From: Thermodesulfovibrionales bacterium
Lineage (GTDB): Bacteria; Nitrospirota; Thermodesulfovibrionia; Thermodesulfovibrionales; SM23-35
Reading direction: 5' to 3'
Assembly (NCBI GenBank): GCA_020062205.1
Contig: JAGUWT010000169.1
Span: forward strand, 1-5,702
DNA length: 5,702 nt
The notes below the pieces were generated by a model. That model was not told the origin of the DNA, did not search any database, and saw only the letters and a program-made list of their open reading frames with translations. Below are positions 1 through 5,680 of the stretch, piece by piece. Both the position numbers and the translations under genes were made by a program. How positions within the stretch are numbered: the first letter of the stretch is position 1; each line of letters begins with the position of its first letter.

Positions 1-84
1 CAACGTCGTCTTCCCATGATCAATATGCCCTATCGTCCCTACATTCGCATGCGGCTTTACCCTCTCAAATTTAGCCTTTGCCAT
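1..84 (-). CDS. tuf: Elongation factor Tu (EF-Tu), N-terminal fragment cut by the window edge
   Basis: EF-Tu is the GTPase that delivers aminoacyl-tRNA to the ribosomal A site in the cytoplasm. Only the first 28 codons are present, beginning MAKAKFERVKPHANVGTIGH and continuing into the P-loop GHIDHGKT at residues 19-26, the universal G1 motif of EF-Tu; the reading frame is open to base 1. The ATG at 82-84 has a strong GGAGGG Shine-Dalgarno at 89-94, four bases upstream. It starts 13 bases after the fusA stop, so it is the fourth gene of the str operon, as in many bacteria. The GTPase core and domains II and III lie outside the window, so whether the gene is intact cannot be judged. A second tuf copy elsewhere in the genome is possible but cannot be seen here. 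Confidence 0.96.
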   Translation of the reverse strand, partial: MAKAKFERVKPHANVGTIGHIDHGKTTL

Positions 85-97
85 TGTTCCCTCCTTA

Positions 98-2176
98 TTA
101 TTCTCCTCTCACCTTTGCTGTAATCTCTTCGGTGATTCCCTTCGGAGCCTCCTTATAATGTGAAAACTGCATCGTATATGTAGCCCTACCTTGTGTCTTT
201 GACCTTAAATCAGTGGCGTAGCCAAACATCTCTGATAGCGGAGCCATAGCCTTTATTATCTGAGTATTACCCCTTCTCTCTATGTTCTGAACCTTTCCCC
301 GACGAGAGTTAAGGTCTCCTATTACATCACCTAAATATTCCTCCGGAGTCACTACCTCAACACTCATGATCGGCTCAAGAAGTACAGGGTGAGCCTTCTT
401 CGCAGCTTCCCGAAATGCCATTGATGCAGCGATCTTGAATGCCATCTCAGAAGAATCAACGTCGTGGTAAGAACCGTCATACAGTGTTGCTTTTATATCA
501 ACAACAGGATAACCTGCGAGAATTCCTCTATCTGTTGCCTCTTTTATTCCCTTATTGACTGCAGGGATATATTCCCTCGGGACAGAACCGCCGACAATTT
601 TATCTACAAATTCAAAACCCTTACCAGCTTCTAAGGGTTCAAGCTCGATAAAAACATGACCATACTGTCCACGGCCTCCGCTCTGCCGTATAAACTTTCC
701 TTCTGCCTTTGATGATGACCTGATCGTCTCTTTATAGGCGACTTGTGGTCTCCCAACATTAGCGCTGACTTTAAACTCCCTGAGAAGCCTGTCTATAATA
801 ATATCAAGGTGGAGTTCTCCCATCCCGGATATGATTGTCTGTCCCGTCTCCTCATTAAATGAAACCTTAAACGAAGGGTCTTCCTGAGTAAGCTTTGAGA
901 GGGACTGTGAAAGCTTTTCCTGATCTGCCTTTGTTTTTGGTTCAATAGCAACAGACACAACTGGCTCTGGGAACTCAATTGATTCAAGGATTACAGGTTT
1001 TTGCTCATCACACAAGGTATCCCCTGTGAGTGTTTGTTTCAGTCCAACAACTGCCGCGATATCACCGGCAGAAACCTCTTTCATCTCTTCCCGCTTGTTG
1101 GCGTGCATCTTCAAAAGCCTGCCAATTCTTTCTCTTGTGTCTTTCGTCGAGTTATACACATAGGAGCCTGCATTGAGTACCCCTGAATAAACCCTTATAA
1201 AGGTGAGTTGCCCTACAAAAGGGTCGGTCATCACCTTAAATGCAAGTGCAGCAAATGGTTCGCTATCATTAGCATGCCTGATTATTTTAGACCCATTTCC
1301 CGGTGTATGCCCTATAACAGGGGGGACGTCAAGTGGCGATGGAAGATAGTCAACGATGGCATCGAGTAAGATTTGTAGCCCTTTATTTCTAAATGCAGAA
1401 CCACATAATACAGGAGTGATCTTCATTTCTAATGTTCCTTTTCTTATTGCCATCTTTATCTCATCTTCACTTATTGTCTCTCCACCCAGAAATTTCTCCA
1501 TGATGTTCTCATTGGCATCGGCTAAGGCTTCGAGCATCTTCTCCCTGTATTGGCGGGCATGAGGTATAAGCAGATCTGGTATATCACCTTCAACATATTT
1601 TGCACCCAATGTTTCATCATCAAAGTATATTGCCTTCATCCTGACAAGGTCGATAGACCCTCTGAATCCATCCTCAGCACCTATGGGTATCTGGATAGGA
1701 ACCGGGTTAGCGCCAAGGCGTTCTATCATACTATTCACACTCATGAAAAAATCAGCACCAACTCTATCCATCTTATTTATAAATGCAATTCTCGGAACAT
1801 TATATCTATTTGCCTGCCTCCAGACGGTCTCGGATTGGGGTTCGACACCTGCTACTGCATCAAAAACTGCAATTGCTCCGTCTAATATCCTGAGAGATCT
1901 TTCGACCTCAATGGTAAAATCAACATGTCCTGGTGTGTCAATGATATTGATTTTCTGGTCCTTCCAGAAACATGTGGTGGCTGCGGAGGTAATGGTTATT
2001 CCTCTCTCCTGTTCCTGAACCATCCAATCCATGACAGCAGTGCCCTCATCTACCTCGCCTATCTTGTAAGTAACGCCTGTATAGTAAAGAATTCGTTCTG
2101 TAGTCGTAGTTTTCCCTGCATCTATATGTGCCATAATTCCGATATTGCGCGTTTTTTCTAATGGAAACTGTGACAA
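98..2176 (-). CDS. fusA: Elongation factor G (EF-G), full length, TTG start
   Basis: EF-G is the translational GTPase that drives tRNA-mRNA translocation and, with ribosome recycling factor, helps split the ribosome. The 692-residue product is the normal family length. Visible motifs in order: P-loop AHIDAGKT (16-23), switch I RGITI (58-62), DTPGH (80-84, with the catalytic His84) and NKMD (134-137). Domain II lies roughly at 290-400 and domain III at about 405-480 (GMGELHLDI). Domain IV carries GGRGQYGHV and the tip-loop sequence SYHDVDSSE, whose His571 corresponds to the translocation-critical His583 of E. coli. A complete domain V and C-terminus follow. The start codon is TTG, seven bases after a GAGGAG Shine-Dalgarno. 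The only nearby ATG (codon 15) would remove the first beta strand, and EF-G proteins normally have several residues before RNIGIMAHIDAGK. It follows rpsG by 21 bases. This is the canonical EF-G; nothing suggests a paralogous EF-G2. Confidence 0.98.
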   Translation of the reverse strand: MSQFPLEKTRNIGIMAHIDAGKTTTTERILYYTGVTYKIGEVDEGTAVMDWMVQEQERGITITSAATTCFWKDQKINIIDTPGHVDFTIEVERSLRILDGAIAVFDAVAGVEPQSETVWRQANRYNVPRIAFINKMDRVGADFFMSVNSMIERLGANPVPIQIPIGAEDGFRGSIDLVRMKAIYFDDETLGAKYVEGDIPDLLIPHARQYREKMLEALADANENIMEKFLGGETISEDEIKMAIRKGTLEMKITPVLCGSAFRNKGLQILLDAIVDYLPSPLDVPPVIGHTPGNGSKIIRHANDSEPFAALAFKVMTDPFVGQLTFIRVYSGVLNAGSYVYNSTKDTRERIGRLLKMHANKREEMKEVSAGDIAAVVGLKQTLTGDTLCDEQKPVILESIEFPEPVVSVAIEPKTKADQEKLSQSLSKLTQEDPSFKVSFNEETGQTIISGMGELHLDIIIDRLLREFKVSANVGRPQVAYKETIRSSSKAEGKFIRQSGGRGQYGHVFIELEPLEAGKGFEFVDKIVGGSVPREYIPAVNKGIKEATDRGILAGYPVVDIKATLYDGSYHDVDSSEMAFKIAASMAFREAAKKAHPVLLEPIMSVEVVTPEEYLGDVIGDLNSRRGKVQNIERRGNTQIIKAMAPLSEMFGYATDLRSKTQGRATYTMQFSHYKEAPKGITEEITAKVRGE

Positions 2177-2183
2177 CTGCCTT

Positions 2184-2189
2184 CTCCTC
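2184..2189 (-). promoter_or_regulatory. fusA ribosome binding site fixing a TTG start
   Basis: GAGGAG read on the minus strand lies seven bases upstream of the TTG at 2174-2176. No ATG or GTG is available in frame between this site and the P-loop region, so the site supports TTG as the true fusA start. Confidence 0.85.
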
Positions 2190-2197
2190 TATTGTTC

Positions 2198-2668
2198 TTA
2201 CCATCTATAATGGGCAAAGGCCTTATTCGCCTCAGCCATCTTATGGGTGTCTTCCTTCTTTTTGATAGAAGCCCCGGTATTGTTAAATGCGTCCAGTAGT
2301 TCCCCTGCCAACTTTTCCTGCATTGTCTTCTCACTTCTTGCTCGTGAATAATTCATAATCCATCGAAAGGCTAATGCCGTGCGTCGATACGGTCTTATCT
2401 CGACCGGAACCTGATAAGTGGCACCACCAACTCTCCTTGGCTTTACCTCCACGAGTGGTCTTACATTTTCGAGTGCTGTCTTAAATACCTTCAGAGGATC
2501 GCTCCCTGTTTTTTTCTTTAAGATGTCAAAAGCACCGTAACAGACTTTCTCTGCTGTTGATTTCTCCCCGTCCTTCGTGATGATATTGAGAAACTTACTC
2601 ACAATTTTGCTATTGTATTTGGGATCAGGTAAAACATCCCTTTTTTCTGCAACCCTTCTTCTCGGCAT
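2198..2668 (-). CDS. rpsG: 30S ribosomal protein S7
   Basis: S7 is a primary 16S rRNA-binding protein that nucleates assembly of the 30S head and lines the E site. The 156-residue product has the usual length of the short form of S7. It begins MPRRRVAEKR, carries the S7 signature around residues 72-92 (VEVKPRRVGGATYQVPVEI, the beta-hairpin that contacts mRNA and tRNA), and ends with the conserved AFAHYRW. The ATG start at 2666-2668 has an AGGAGG Shine-Dalgarno that overlaps the rpsL stop codon, and the spacer to rpsL is only 14 bases. In E. coli, S7 represses its own operon by binding the roughly 100-base rpsL-rpsG spacer; that spacer is essentially absent here, so feedback, if any, must use another site. 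No anomalies are seen. Confidence 0.98.
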   Translation of the reverse strand: MPRRRVAEKRDVLPDPKYNSKIVSKFLNIITKDGEKSTAEKVCYGAFDILKKKTGSDPLKVFKTALENVRPLVEVKPRRVGGATYQVPVEIRPYRRTALAFRWIMNYSRARSEKTMQEKLAGELLDAFNNTGASIKKKEDTHKMAEANKAFAHYRW

Positions 2669-2678
2669 TTATTTATAC

Positions 2679-2684
2679 CCTCCT
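2679..2684 (-). promoter_or_regulatory. rpsG ribosome binding site overlapping the rpsL stop codon
   Basis: The minus strand reads TAGGAGGG: the TAG that ends rpsL (2683-2685) shares its last two bases with AGGAGG. Ribosomes terminating on rpsL therefore sit on the rpsG Shine-Dalgarno, ten bases before the rpsG ATG. This arrangement favours translational coupling of S12 and S7. Confidence 0.85.
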
Positions 2685-3054
2685 ACTTTGGCCTCTTAGC
2701 ACCATATTTTGACCTTCCACGTCTCCTGTCAGCAACACCCATGGAATCAAGCGTGCCTCTTATAATATGGTACCGAACGCCAGGAAGGTCCTTTACTCTG
2801 CCACCCCTGATCATAATAATAGAATGCTCCTGAAGATTATGACCAACTCCTGGTATATATGCTGTGACTTCCATTCCATTCATAAGCCTCACTCTTGCAA
2901 CCTTTCTCAGTGCAGAGTTCGGTTTCTTGGGCGTAGTTGTATAAACCCTCACACACACTCCCCTCTGCTGAGGGCAACTTCTCAATGCAGGGCTTTTGGT
3001 CTTACTCTTGACTTTTTTACGCCCATTTCTTACCAATTGTGCTATCGTAGGCAC
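2683..3054 (-). CDS. rpsL: 30S ribosomal protein S12, GTG start
   Basis: S12 lies at the 30S decoding centre and controls accuracy of codon reading. Started at the GTG at 3052-3054, the product is 123 residues, beginning MPTIAQLVRNGRKK, which matches the family's usual start and length. The conserved TTTPKKPNSALRKV block (39-52), GHNLQEHS (71-78) and RGGRVKDLPGVRYH (83-96) are all present. Lys43, Lys88 and Pro91, positions where streptomycin-resistance changes classically occur, have the wild-type residues, as does Asp89, the residue methylthiolated in many bacteria. The frame stays open upstream to a TTG at 3076-3078, but that would add eight residues (MNLLFGGT) that no S12 is expected to have, would lack a Shine-Dalgarno, and would turn the GGAGGT site into coding sequence. 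It is the first gene of the str operon and follows the promoter at 3106-3134. Confidence 0.96.
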   Translation of the reverse strand: MPTIAQLVRNGRKKVKSKTKSPALRSCPQQRGVCVRVYTTTPKKPNSALRKVARVRLMNGMEVTAYIPGVGHNLQEHSIIMIRGGRVKDLPGVRYHIIRGTLDSMGVADRRRGRSKYGAKRPK

Positions 3055-3057
3055 AGT

Positions 3058-3063
3058 ACCTCC
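3058..3063 (-). promoter_or_regulatory. rpsL ribosome binding site deciding the GTG start
   Basis: GGAGGT on the minus strand lies just upstream of the GTG at 3052-3054, with four bases between GGAGG and the start. The spacing is on the short side, but this is the only strong Shine-Dalgarno in the region. It would be inside the gene if the upstream TTG were used. Confidence 0.8.
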
Positions 3064-3086
3064 AAAAAGTAAATTCAAAAAGTTGA

Positions 3087-3099
3087 TTGCTTAAAGCAA
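3087..3099 (-). other. Short inverted repeat in the rpsL leader
   Basis: The plus strand reads TTGCTT-A-AAGCAA, a perfect 6-base inverted repeat around a single central base; as RNA it would more realistically be a 4-bp stem with a 5-base loop. It lies at or just after the predicted transcription start. It could be a small operator or a 5'-end stem, or it could be chance. Confidence 0.3.
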
Positions 3100-3105
3100 A
3101 GTGAC

Positions 3106-3134
3106 AGATTACCAGAGAAAAAATATTTTGTCAA
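3106..3134 (-). promoter_or_regulatory. Sigma70-type promoter for the str operon
   Basis: On the minus strand a perfect -35 box TTGACA (3129-3134) is followed after exactly 17 bases by TAATCT (3106-3111), which matches the first, second and last consensus positions of the -10 box. An extended -10 TG at 3113-3114 (TGGTAATCT) compensates for the weak hexamer. Transcription would start near 3099-3102, giving a leader of about 45-48 bases before the rpsL GTG. An A/T tract lies upstream at UP-element distance. No other promoter of this quality was seen between apgM and rpsL. Confidence 0.75.
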
Positions 3135-3149
3135 GCATGTATGGTGTTA

Positions 3150-3164
3150 TTTTTTTTAAAAAAA
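3150..3164 (-). promoter_or_regulatory. T7A8 tract, possible UP element
   Basis: A run of seven T followed by eight A (minus strand) lies about 16-30 bases upstream of the -35 box, roughly -50 to -65 from the predicted start. UP elements of strong ribosomal promoters are A/T tracts at about -40 to -60, contacted by the RNA polymerase alpha C-terminal domain. The T half also forms the tail of the apgM terminator-like hairpin, so the tract may serve both units. The UP-element role is inferred from composition and position only. Confidence 0.4.
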
Positions 3165-3183
3165 CCTATATTGAGAGCAATAT
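3158..3183 (-). terminator. Weak intrinsic terminator after apgM
   Basis: On the minus strand ATATTG-CTCT-CAATAT forms a perfect 6-bp stem with a 4-base loop (3168-3183), followed by AGG and then seven T (3158-3164). It lies 23 bases after the apgM stop. The layout is that of a rho-independent terminator, but the stem is A/U-rich and three bases separate it from the T run, so termination may be partial, with some read-through into the str operon. Confidence 0.45.
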
Positions 3184-3206
3184 CCAGTAAACTTCACAAC
3201 TCTTTA

Positions 3207-4421
3207 TCAACCTTTAATATTAATAAAATAATCCATCAATGTATATCCTTCATCAAACACCATGATATCTTTTCTTTCTGTCAGAGATTCATTAAAGGCC
3301 GCTCCTTCATTTTTCCTTACGATTCTATTGTCAAATATCACAAAGGGAACTGGTTCATCTGTATGGGTCCTGACTTCAATTGGTGTTGCATGGTCAGGCA
3401 ACAGGAGAATACGATATTCTTGAAAGGATGCCAATCCATTAATGACCGTACCAACAACAAGTGCGTCAAAATCCTCGATTGCTCTTATTTTATCCTTATA
3501 ATTGCCCGAATGGCCAGCCTCGTCAGGTGCCTCAACATGAATATAAACAAAGTCGACTTTCTCAAGAGACCTCAGTGCCGCCTCTGCCTTTCCGACATAG
3601 TTCGTATCTAAATATCCTGTAATACCAGGGACATCGAGTATTTCGAATCCGACATACATACCAAGCCCTCTGGTAAGATCAACTGCTGAGATGAGTGCGC
3701 CTTCAACAGAATATTTCTCTCTGAACAGAGGGATATTTGGCTTCTTGCCCTGGCCCCATAGCCAGATACCATTTGCAGGATTCTTGCCTTTTCCTATCCG
3801 ATCCCTATTGATGGAATGTCTTTCAAGAATTCCTACAGATTTGTGCATGATATTTCTCAACACATCTTCACGTTCACCCACAGGAAGATAATCTGCTATG
3901 TCCTTACCAATAATGTCATGAGGCGGGGTACACTCAACATCCAATGCACCACCAGACCAGACCATAAGATGACGGTAACTCACCCCTGAATAAAAACTGA
4001 TGTCCTCTGTACCGAGATCATTGTTAATATCATTGATAAGTACCCTTGCCTCCTCTGTTGTTATATGCCCACTACAATAATCCTCCATAACAGCGCATGT
4101 CTTATCCTTATTATATTTGAGGGTAACCAGGTTGCATCGATATGCTACATCATCTTTTTTGAGATTCACTCCTATGCTTGCTGCTTCAAGGGGAGCCCTT
4201 CCTGAATAAAATTCGATGGGGTTATATCCAAGGATACTCATATTGGCAACATCTGACCCTGAATGAAAACCCTCAGGGATGGTCCTTACTTTACCAAGCA
4301 TTCCCTCACTTGCAAGTTTATCCATGTACGGAGTAAAAGCCTTCTGAAGGGGAGTCTTCCCATCAAGTTCTTTTATCGGTCTGTCTGCCATGCCATCACC
4401 AATGAGAACGATATATTTCAT
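3207..4421 (-). CDS. apgM: ApgM-family phosphoglycerate-mutase-like protein; proposed homoserine kinase
   Basis: This 404-residue protein belongs to the alkaline-phosphatase superfamily, branch of archaeal-type cofactor-independent phosphoglycerate mutases. By analogy with iPGM, all seven metal-site residues are visible: Asp9 (GDGMAD, 8-13), Ser56 as the likely phosphorylated nucleophile (SGSDVANMS), Asp300 and His304 (HVEAPDEAGH), Asp343-His344 (LPDHATP) and His353 (RTHTDEPVPF). There is no signal peptide or membrane segment; it should be cytoplasmic. The ATG overlaps the thrC stop (ATGA) and is preceded by GAGGGG inside the end of thrC, so the two are probably translationally coupled. A subfamily of these proteins (TIGR02535, proposed homoserine kinase) occurs next to threonine genes in bacteria lacking the GHMP kinase ThrB. 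The overlap with thrC and the SGSDVANMSILGYNP motif make that role more likely here than 2-/3-phosphoglycerate interconversion, but sequence alone does not prove the substrate. Family membership is sure; the function is inferred. Confidence 0.93.
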   Translation of the reverse strand: MKYIVLIGDGMADRPIKELDGKTPLQKAFTPYMDKLASEGMLGKVRTIPEGFHSGSDVANMSILGYNPIEFYSGRAPLEAASIGVNLKKDDVAYRCNLVTLKYNKDKTCAVMEDYCSGHITTEEARVLINDINNDLGTEDISFYSGVSYRHLMVWSGGALDVECTPPHDIIGKDIADYLPVGEREDVLRNIMHKSVGILERHSINRDRIGKGKNPANGIWLWGQGKKPNIPLFREKYSVEGALISAVDLTRGLGMYVGFEILDVPGITGYLDTNYVGKAEAALRSLEKVDFVYIHVEAPDEAGHSGNYKDKIRAIEDFDALVVGTVINGLASFQEYRILLLPDHATPIEVRTHTDEPVPFVIFDNRIVRKNEGAAFNESLTERKDIMVFDEGYTLMDYFINIKG

Positions 4422-5509
4422 AGAATCCCCTCTAAGACCTTCTCAACAGCTTTTATATCAGCACTGACTTTAAGCGGTTCCTTTGAAACCTTAAAAACAA
4501 TATCCGGATCCTTCAGTCCATTGCCGGTAAGGGTACAGACGACACAATCCCCCGGCTTGAAATAATGTTCTTTGTATAATTTTAATACACCAGCGAGGGA
4601 AGCAGCAGATGCGGGCTCACAAAAAATTCCTTCTCCTGAGGCAATGAGTTTATAAGCATACAAAATCTCCTCATCTGTCACAGCATCAATCCGACCCCCT
4701 GATTCATCCCGAGCTGCAACTGCACCTTTCCAGCTTGCAGGGTTTCCTATCCTTATTGCAGTTGCAATGGTTTCAGGTTTCTCAACAGGTTTCCCTATTA
4801 CAATGGGAGCAGCACCTGCTGCCTGAAACCCGAGCATTATTGGTAATGTGGTAATCTTTTTGGCCATGGCATATTCCTTGTACCCTTTCCAGTATGCAGT
4901 TATGTTCCCTGCATTGCCTACAGGGAGGGCATGATATTTCGGTGCAAAACCAAGCTGGTCGCAGATCTCAAACGCTGCAGATTTCTGACCTTCAAGCCTG
5001 AAAGGATTTATAGAATTTACCAGGGTTATAGGGTATTTTTCCACAATTGTCTTCACAATATTCAATGCCTCATCAAAGTTTCCCATTACCTGAATAACAT
5101 GTGCTCCATGCATCAGTGCCTGTGCAAGCTTCCCAATAGCAATCTTGCCTTCCGGTATCAGAACGATAGCCTTGATACCAGCCCTTGCTGCATAAGCAGC
5201 TGCAGATGCTGATGTATTCCCTGTAGATGCACATATGACTGCCTTTGAGCCACTTTCACAGGCCTTGGAAAGAGCAAGGGTCATTCCTCTGTCTTTAAAA
5301 GACCCTGTTGGGTTTGCACCATCAAACTTTAAATAAATTTCTAGGTCAATGCCTGCACTTTTCTTAAGGTTTTCTGCTCTTATGAAAGGTGTATTCCCCT
5401 CATTGAGGGTTATAATCAGTGTTTTTTCAGTAACGGGAAGAAATTCCCGGTATGCTTCTATTATACCTCTCCATACAATTCTTGTACTATGACACTCTCC
5501 TATCTCCAT
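4418..5509 (-). CDS. thrC: Threonine synthase
   Basis: A PLP-dependent fold-type II enzyme that converts O-phospho-L-homoserine to L-threonine and phosphate, the last step of threonine biosynthesis. The 363-residue product is the short bacterial form. Visible landmarks: EGNTP (37-41), PTGSFKDRG (67-75) with Lys72 as the PLP Schiff-base lysine, STGNTSASAAAYAA (95-108), the phosphate-binding loop GNAGN (198-202) and TLTGNGLKDPD (326-336). The ATG at 5507-5509 has a GGAG site six bases upstream. About a dozen residues precede the usual start region (WRGIIEAYREFLPV), slightly longer than many homologues, but no better in-frame start is visible. The stop overlaps the start of the apgM-like gene by four bases, which suggests coupled synthesis of the enzyme making phosphohomoserine and the one using it. 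The upstream region is repeat-rich and shows no clear promoter, so the transcript may begin beyond the window. Confidence 0.96.
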   Translation of the reverse strand: MEIGECHSTRIVWRGIIEAYREFLPVTEKTLIITLNEGNTPFIRAENLKKSAGIDLEIYLKFDGANPTGSFKDRGMTLALSKACESGSKAVICASTGNTSASAAAYAARAGIKAIVLIPEGKIAIGKLAQALMHGAHVIQVMGNFDEALNIVKTIVEKYPITLVNSINPFRLEGQKSAAFEICDQLGFAPKYHALPVGNAGNITAYWKGYKEYAMAKKITTLPIMLGFQAAGAAPIVIGKPVEKPETIATAIRIGNPASWKGAVAARDESGGRIDAVTDEEILYAYKLIASGEGIFCEPASAASLAGVLKLYKEHYFKPGDCVVCTLTGNGLKDPDIVFKVSKEPLKVSADIKAVEKVLEGIL

Positions 5510-5524
5510 ATAATCTCCATGTTC

Positions 5525-5545
5525 AGTGAACAGTTGTTAGTGAAT
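5525..5545. repeat. Left inverted copy of the heptamer-type repeat
   Basis: AGTGAACAGT (5525-5534) is the exact reverse complement of ACTGTTCACT at 5682-5691, and AGTGAAT (5539-5545) is the reverse complement of the ATTCACT unit on the right. TGTTCA-G-TGAACA at 5520-5532 is also a perfect 6-base inverted repeat around a single base. The copy ends about 15 bases from the thrC start and looks like a degenerate relative of the right-hand tandem array. Confidence 0.55.
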
Positions 5546-5555
5546 AATTAAAGAT

Positions 5556-5642
5556 GTCATCCTGGCTTGTCCAGAATCTTTCTGACCTTTCTGTATACAC
5601 CGAATAAACAGAGAAGAAAGATTCCCGACAAGCGGGAATGAC
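5556..5642. repeat. 87-bp imperfect palindrome, REP/MITE-like element
   Basis: Two 28-base arms, 5556-5583 and the reverse complement of 5615-5642, match at 23 of 28 positions and enclose 31 bases. Each arm has its own hairpin: CTGG-CTTGT-CCAG at 5562-5574 on the left, and ATTCCCG-ACAAG-CGGGAAT at 5621-5639 on the right (a perfect 7-bp stem). Four of the five differences between the arms are two paired substitutions that keep the small stem, and the fifth repairs a mismatch. A smaller inverted pair, TCTGT/ACAGA (5590-5594 and 5608-5612), lies in the centre. It looks like a paired REP-type palindrome or a small non-autonomous element; there is no coding capacity. If transcribed toward thrC, the right-arm hairpin followed by CTTTCTTCT could act as a weak terminator. 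Confidence 0.8.
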
Positions 5643-5680
5643 GTTTGATGTGAGAATGACAATCGTGTCTCTTACCATAT

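Noticed and set aside
1550..2161. Several plus-strand open frames of 78-111 codons opposite the EF-G GTPase domain
   Set aside because: They overlap each other and a highly conserved gene, and their compositions do not look protein-like. They are explained by the codon pattern of fusA.
98..2176. Frameshift, inserted element or EF-G2-type divergence in fusA
   Set aside because: The frame is continuous over 692 codons with all GTPase and domain IV motifs in place and normal length.
2683..3054. Streptomycin-resistance changes in S12
   Set aside because: Lys43, Lys88 and Pro91 are the wild-type residues.
3141..3611. Open frame of 156 codons on the plus strand antisense to apgM
   Set aside because: It overlaps the well-supported apgM-like gene, its translation has no recognisable motif, no Shine-Dalgarno is evident, and it begins in the A/T tract of the intergenic region. 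It is a shadow of the real gene.
5500..5520. Six-codon upstream frame (ATG at 5518-5520 to TAG at 5500-5502) overlapping the thrC start out of frame
   Set aside because: It has no Shine-Dalgarno of its own, and its second codon GAG is part of the GGAG that serves thrC. The repeated ATGGAGAT looks coincidental. It contains no threonine run and a single isoleucine pair, too little for an attenuator.
5541..5576. Possible thrC promoter around the AT-rich stretch TTTAATTATT
   Set aside because: A TTTAAT-like -10 can be drawn, but the correctly spaced -35 position (TTCTGG) does not resemble TTGACA. ATGACA at 5555-5560 has no -10 box at 16-18 bases. Not supportable.
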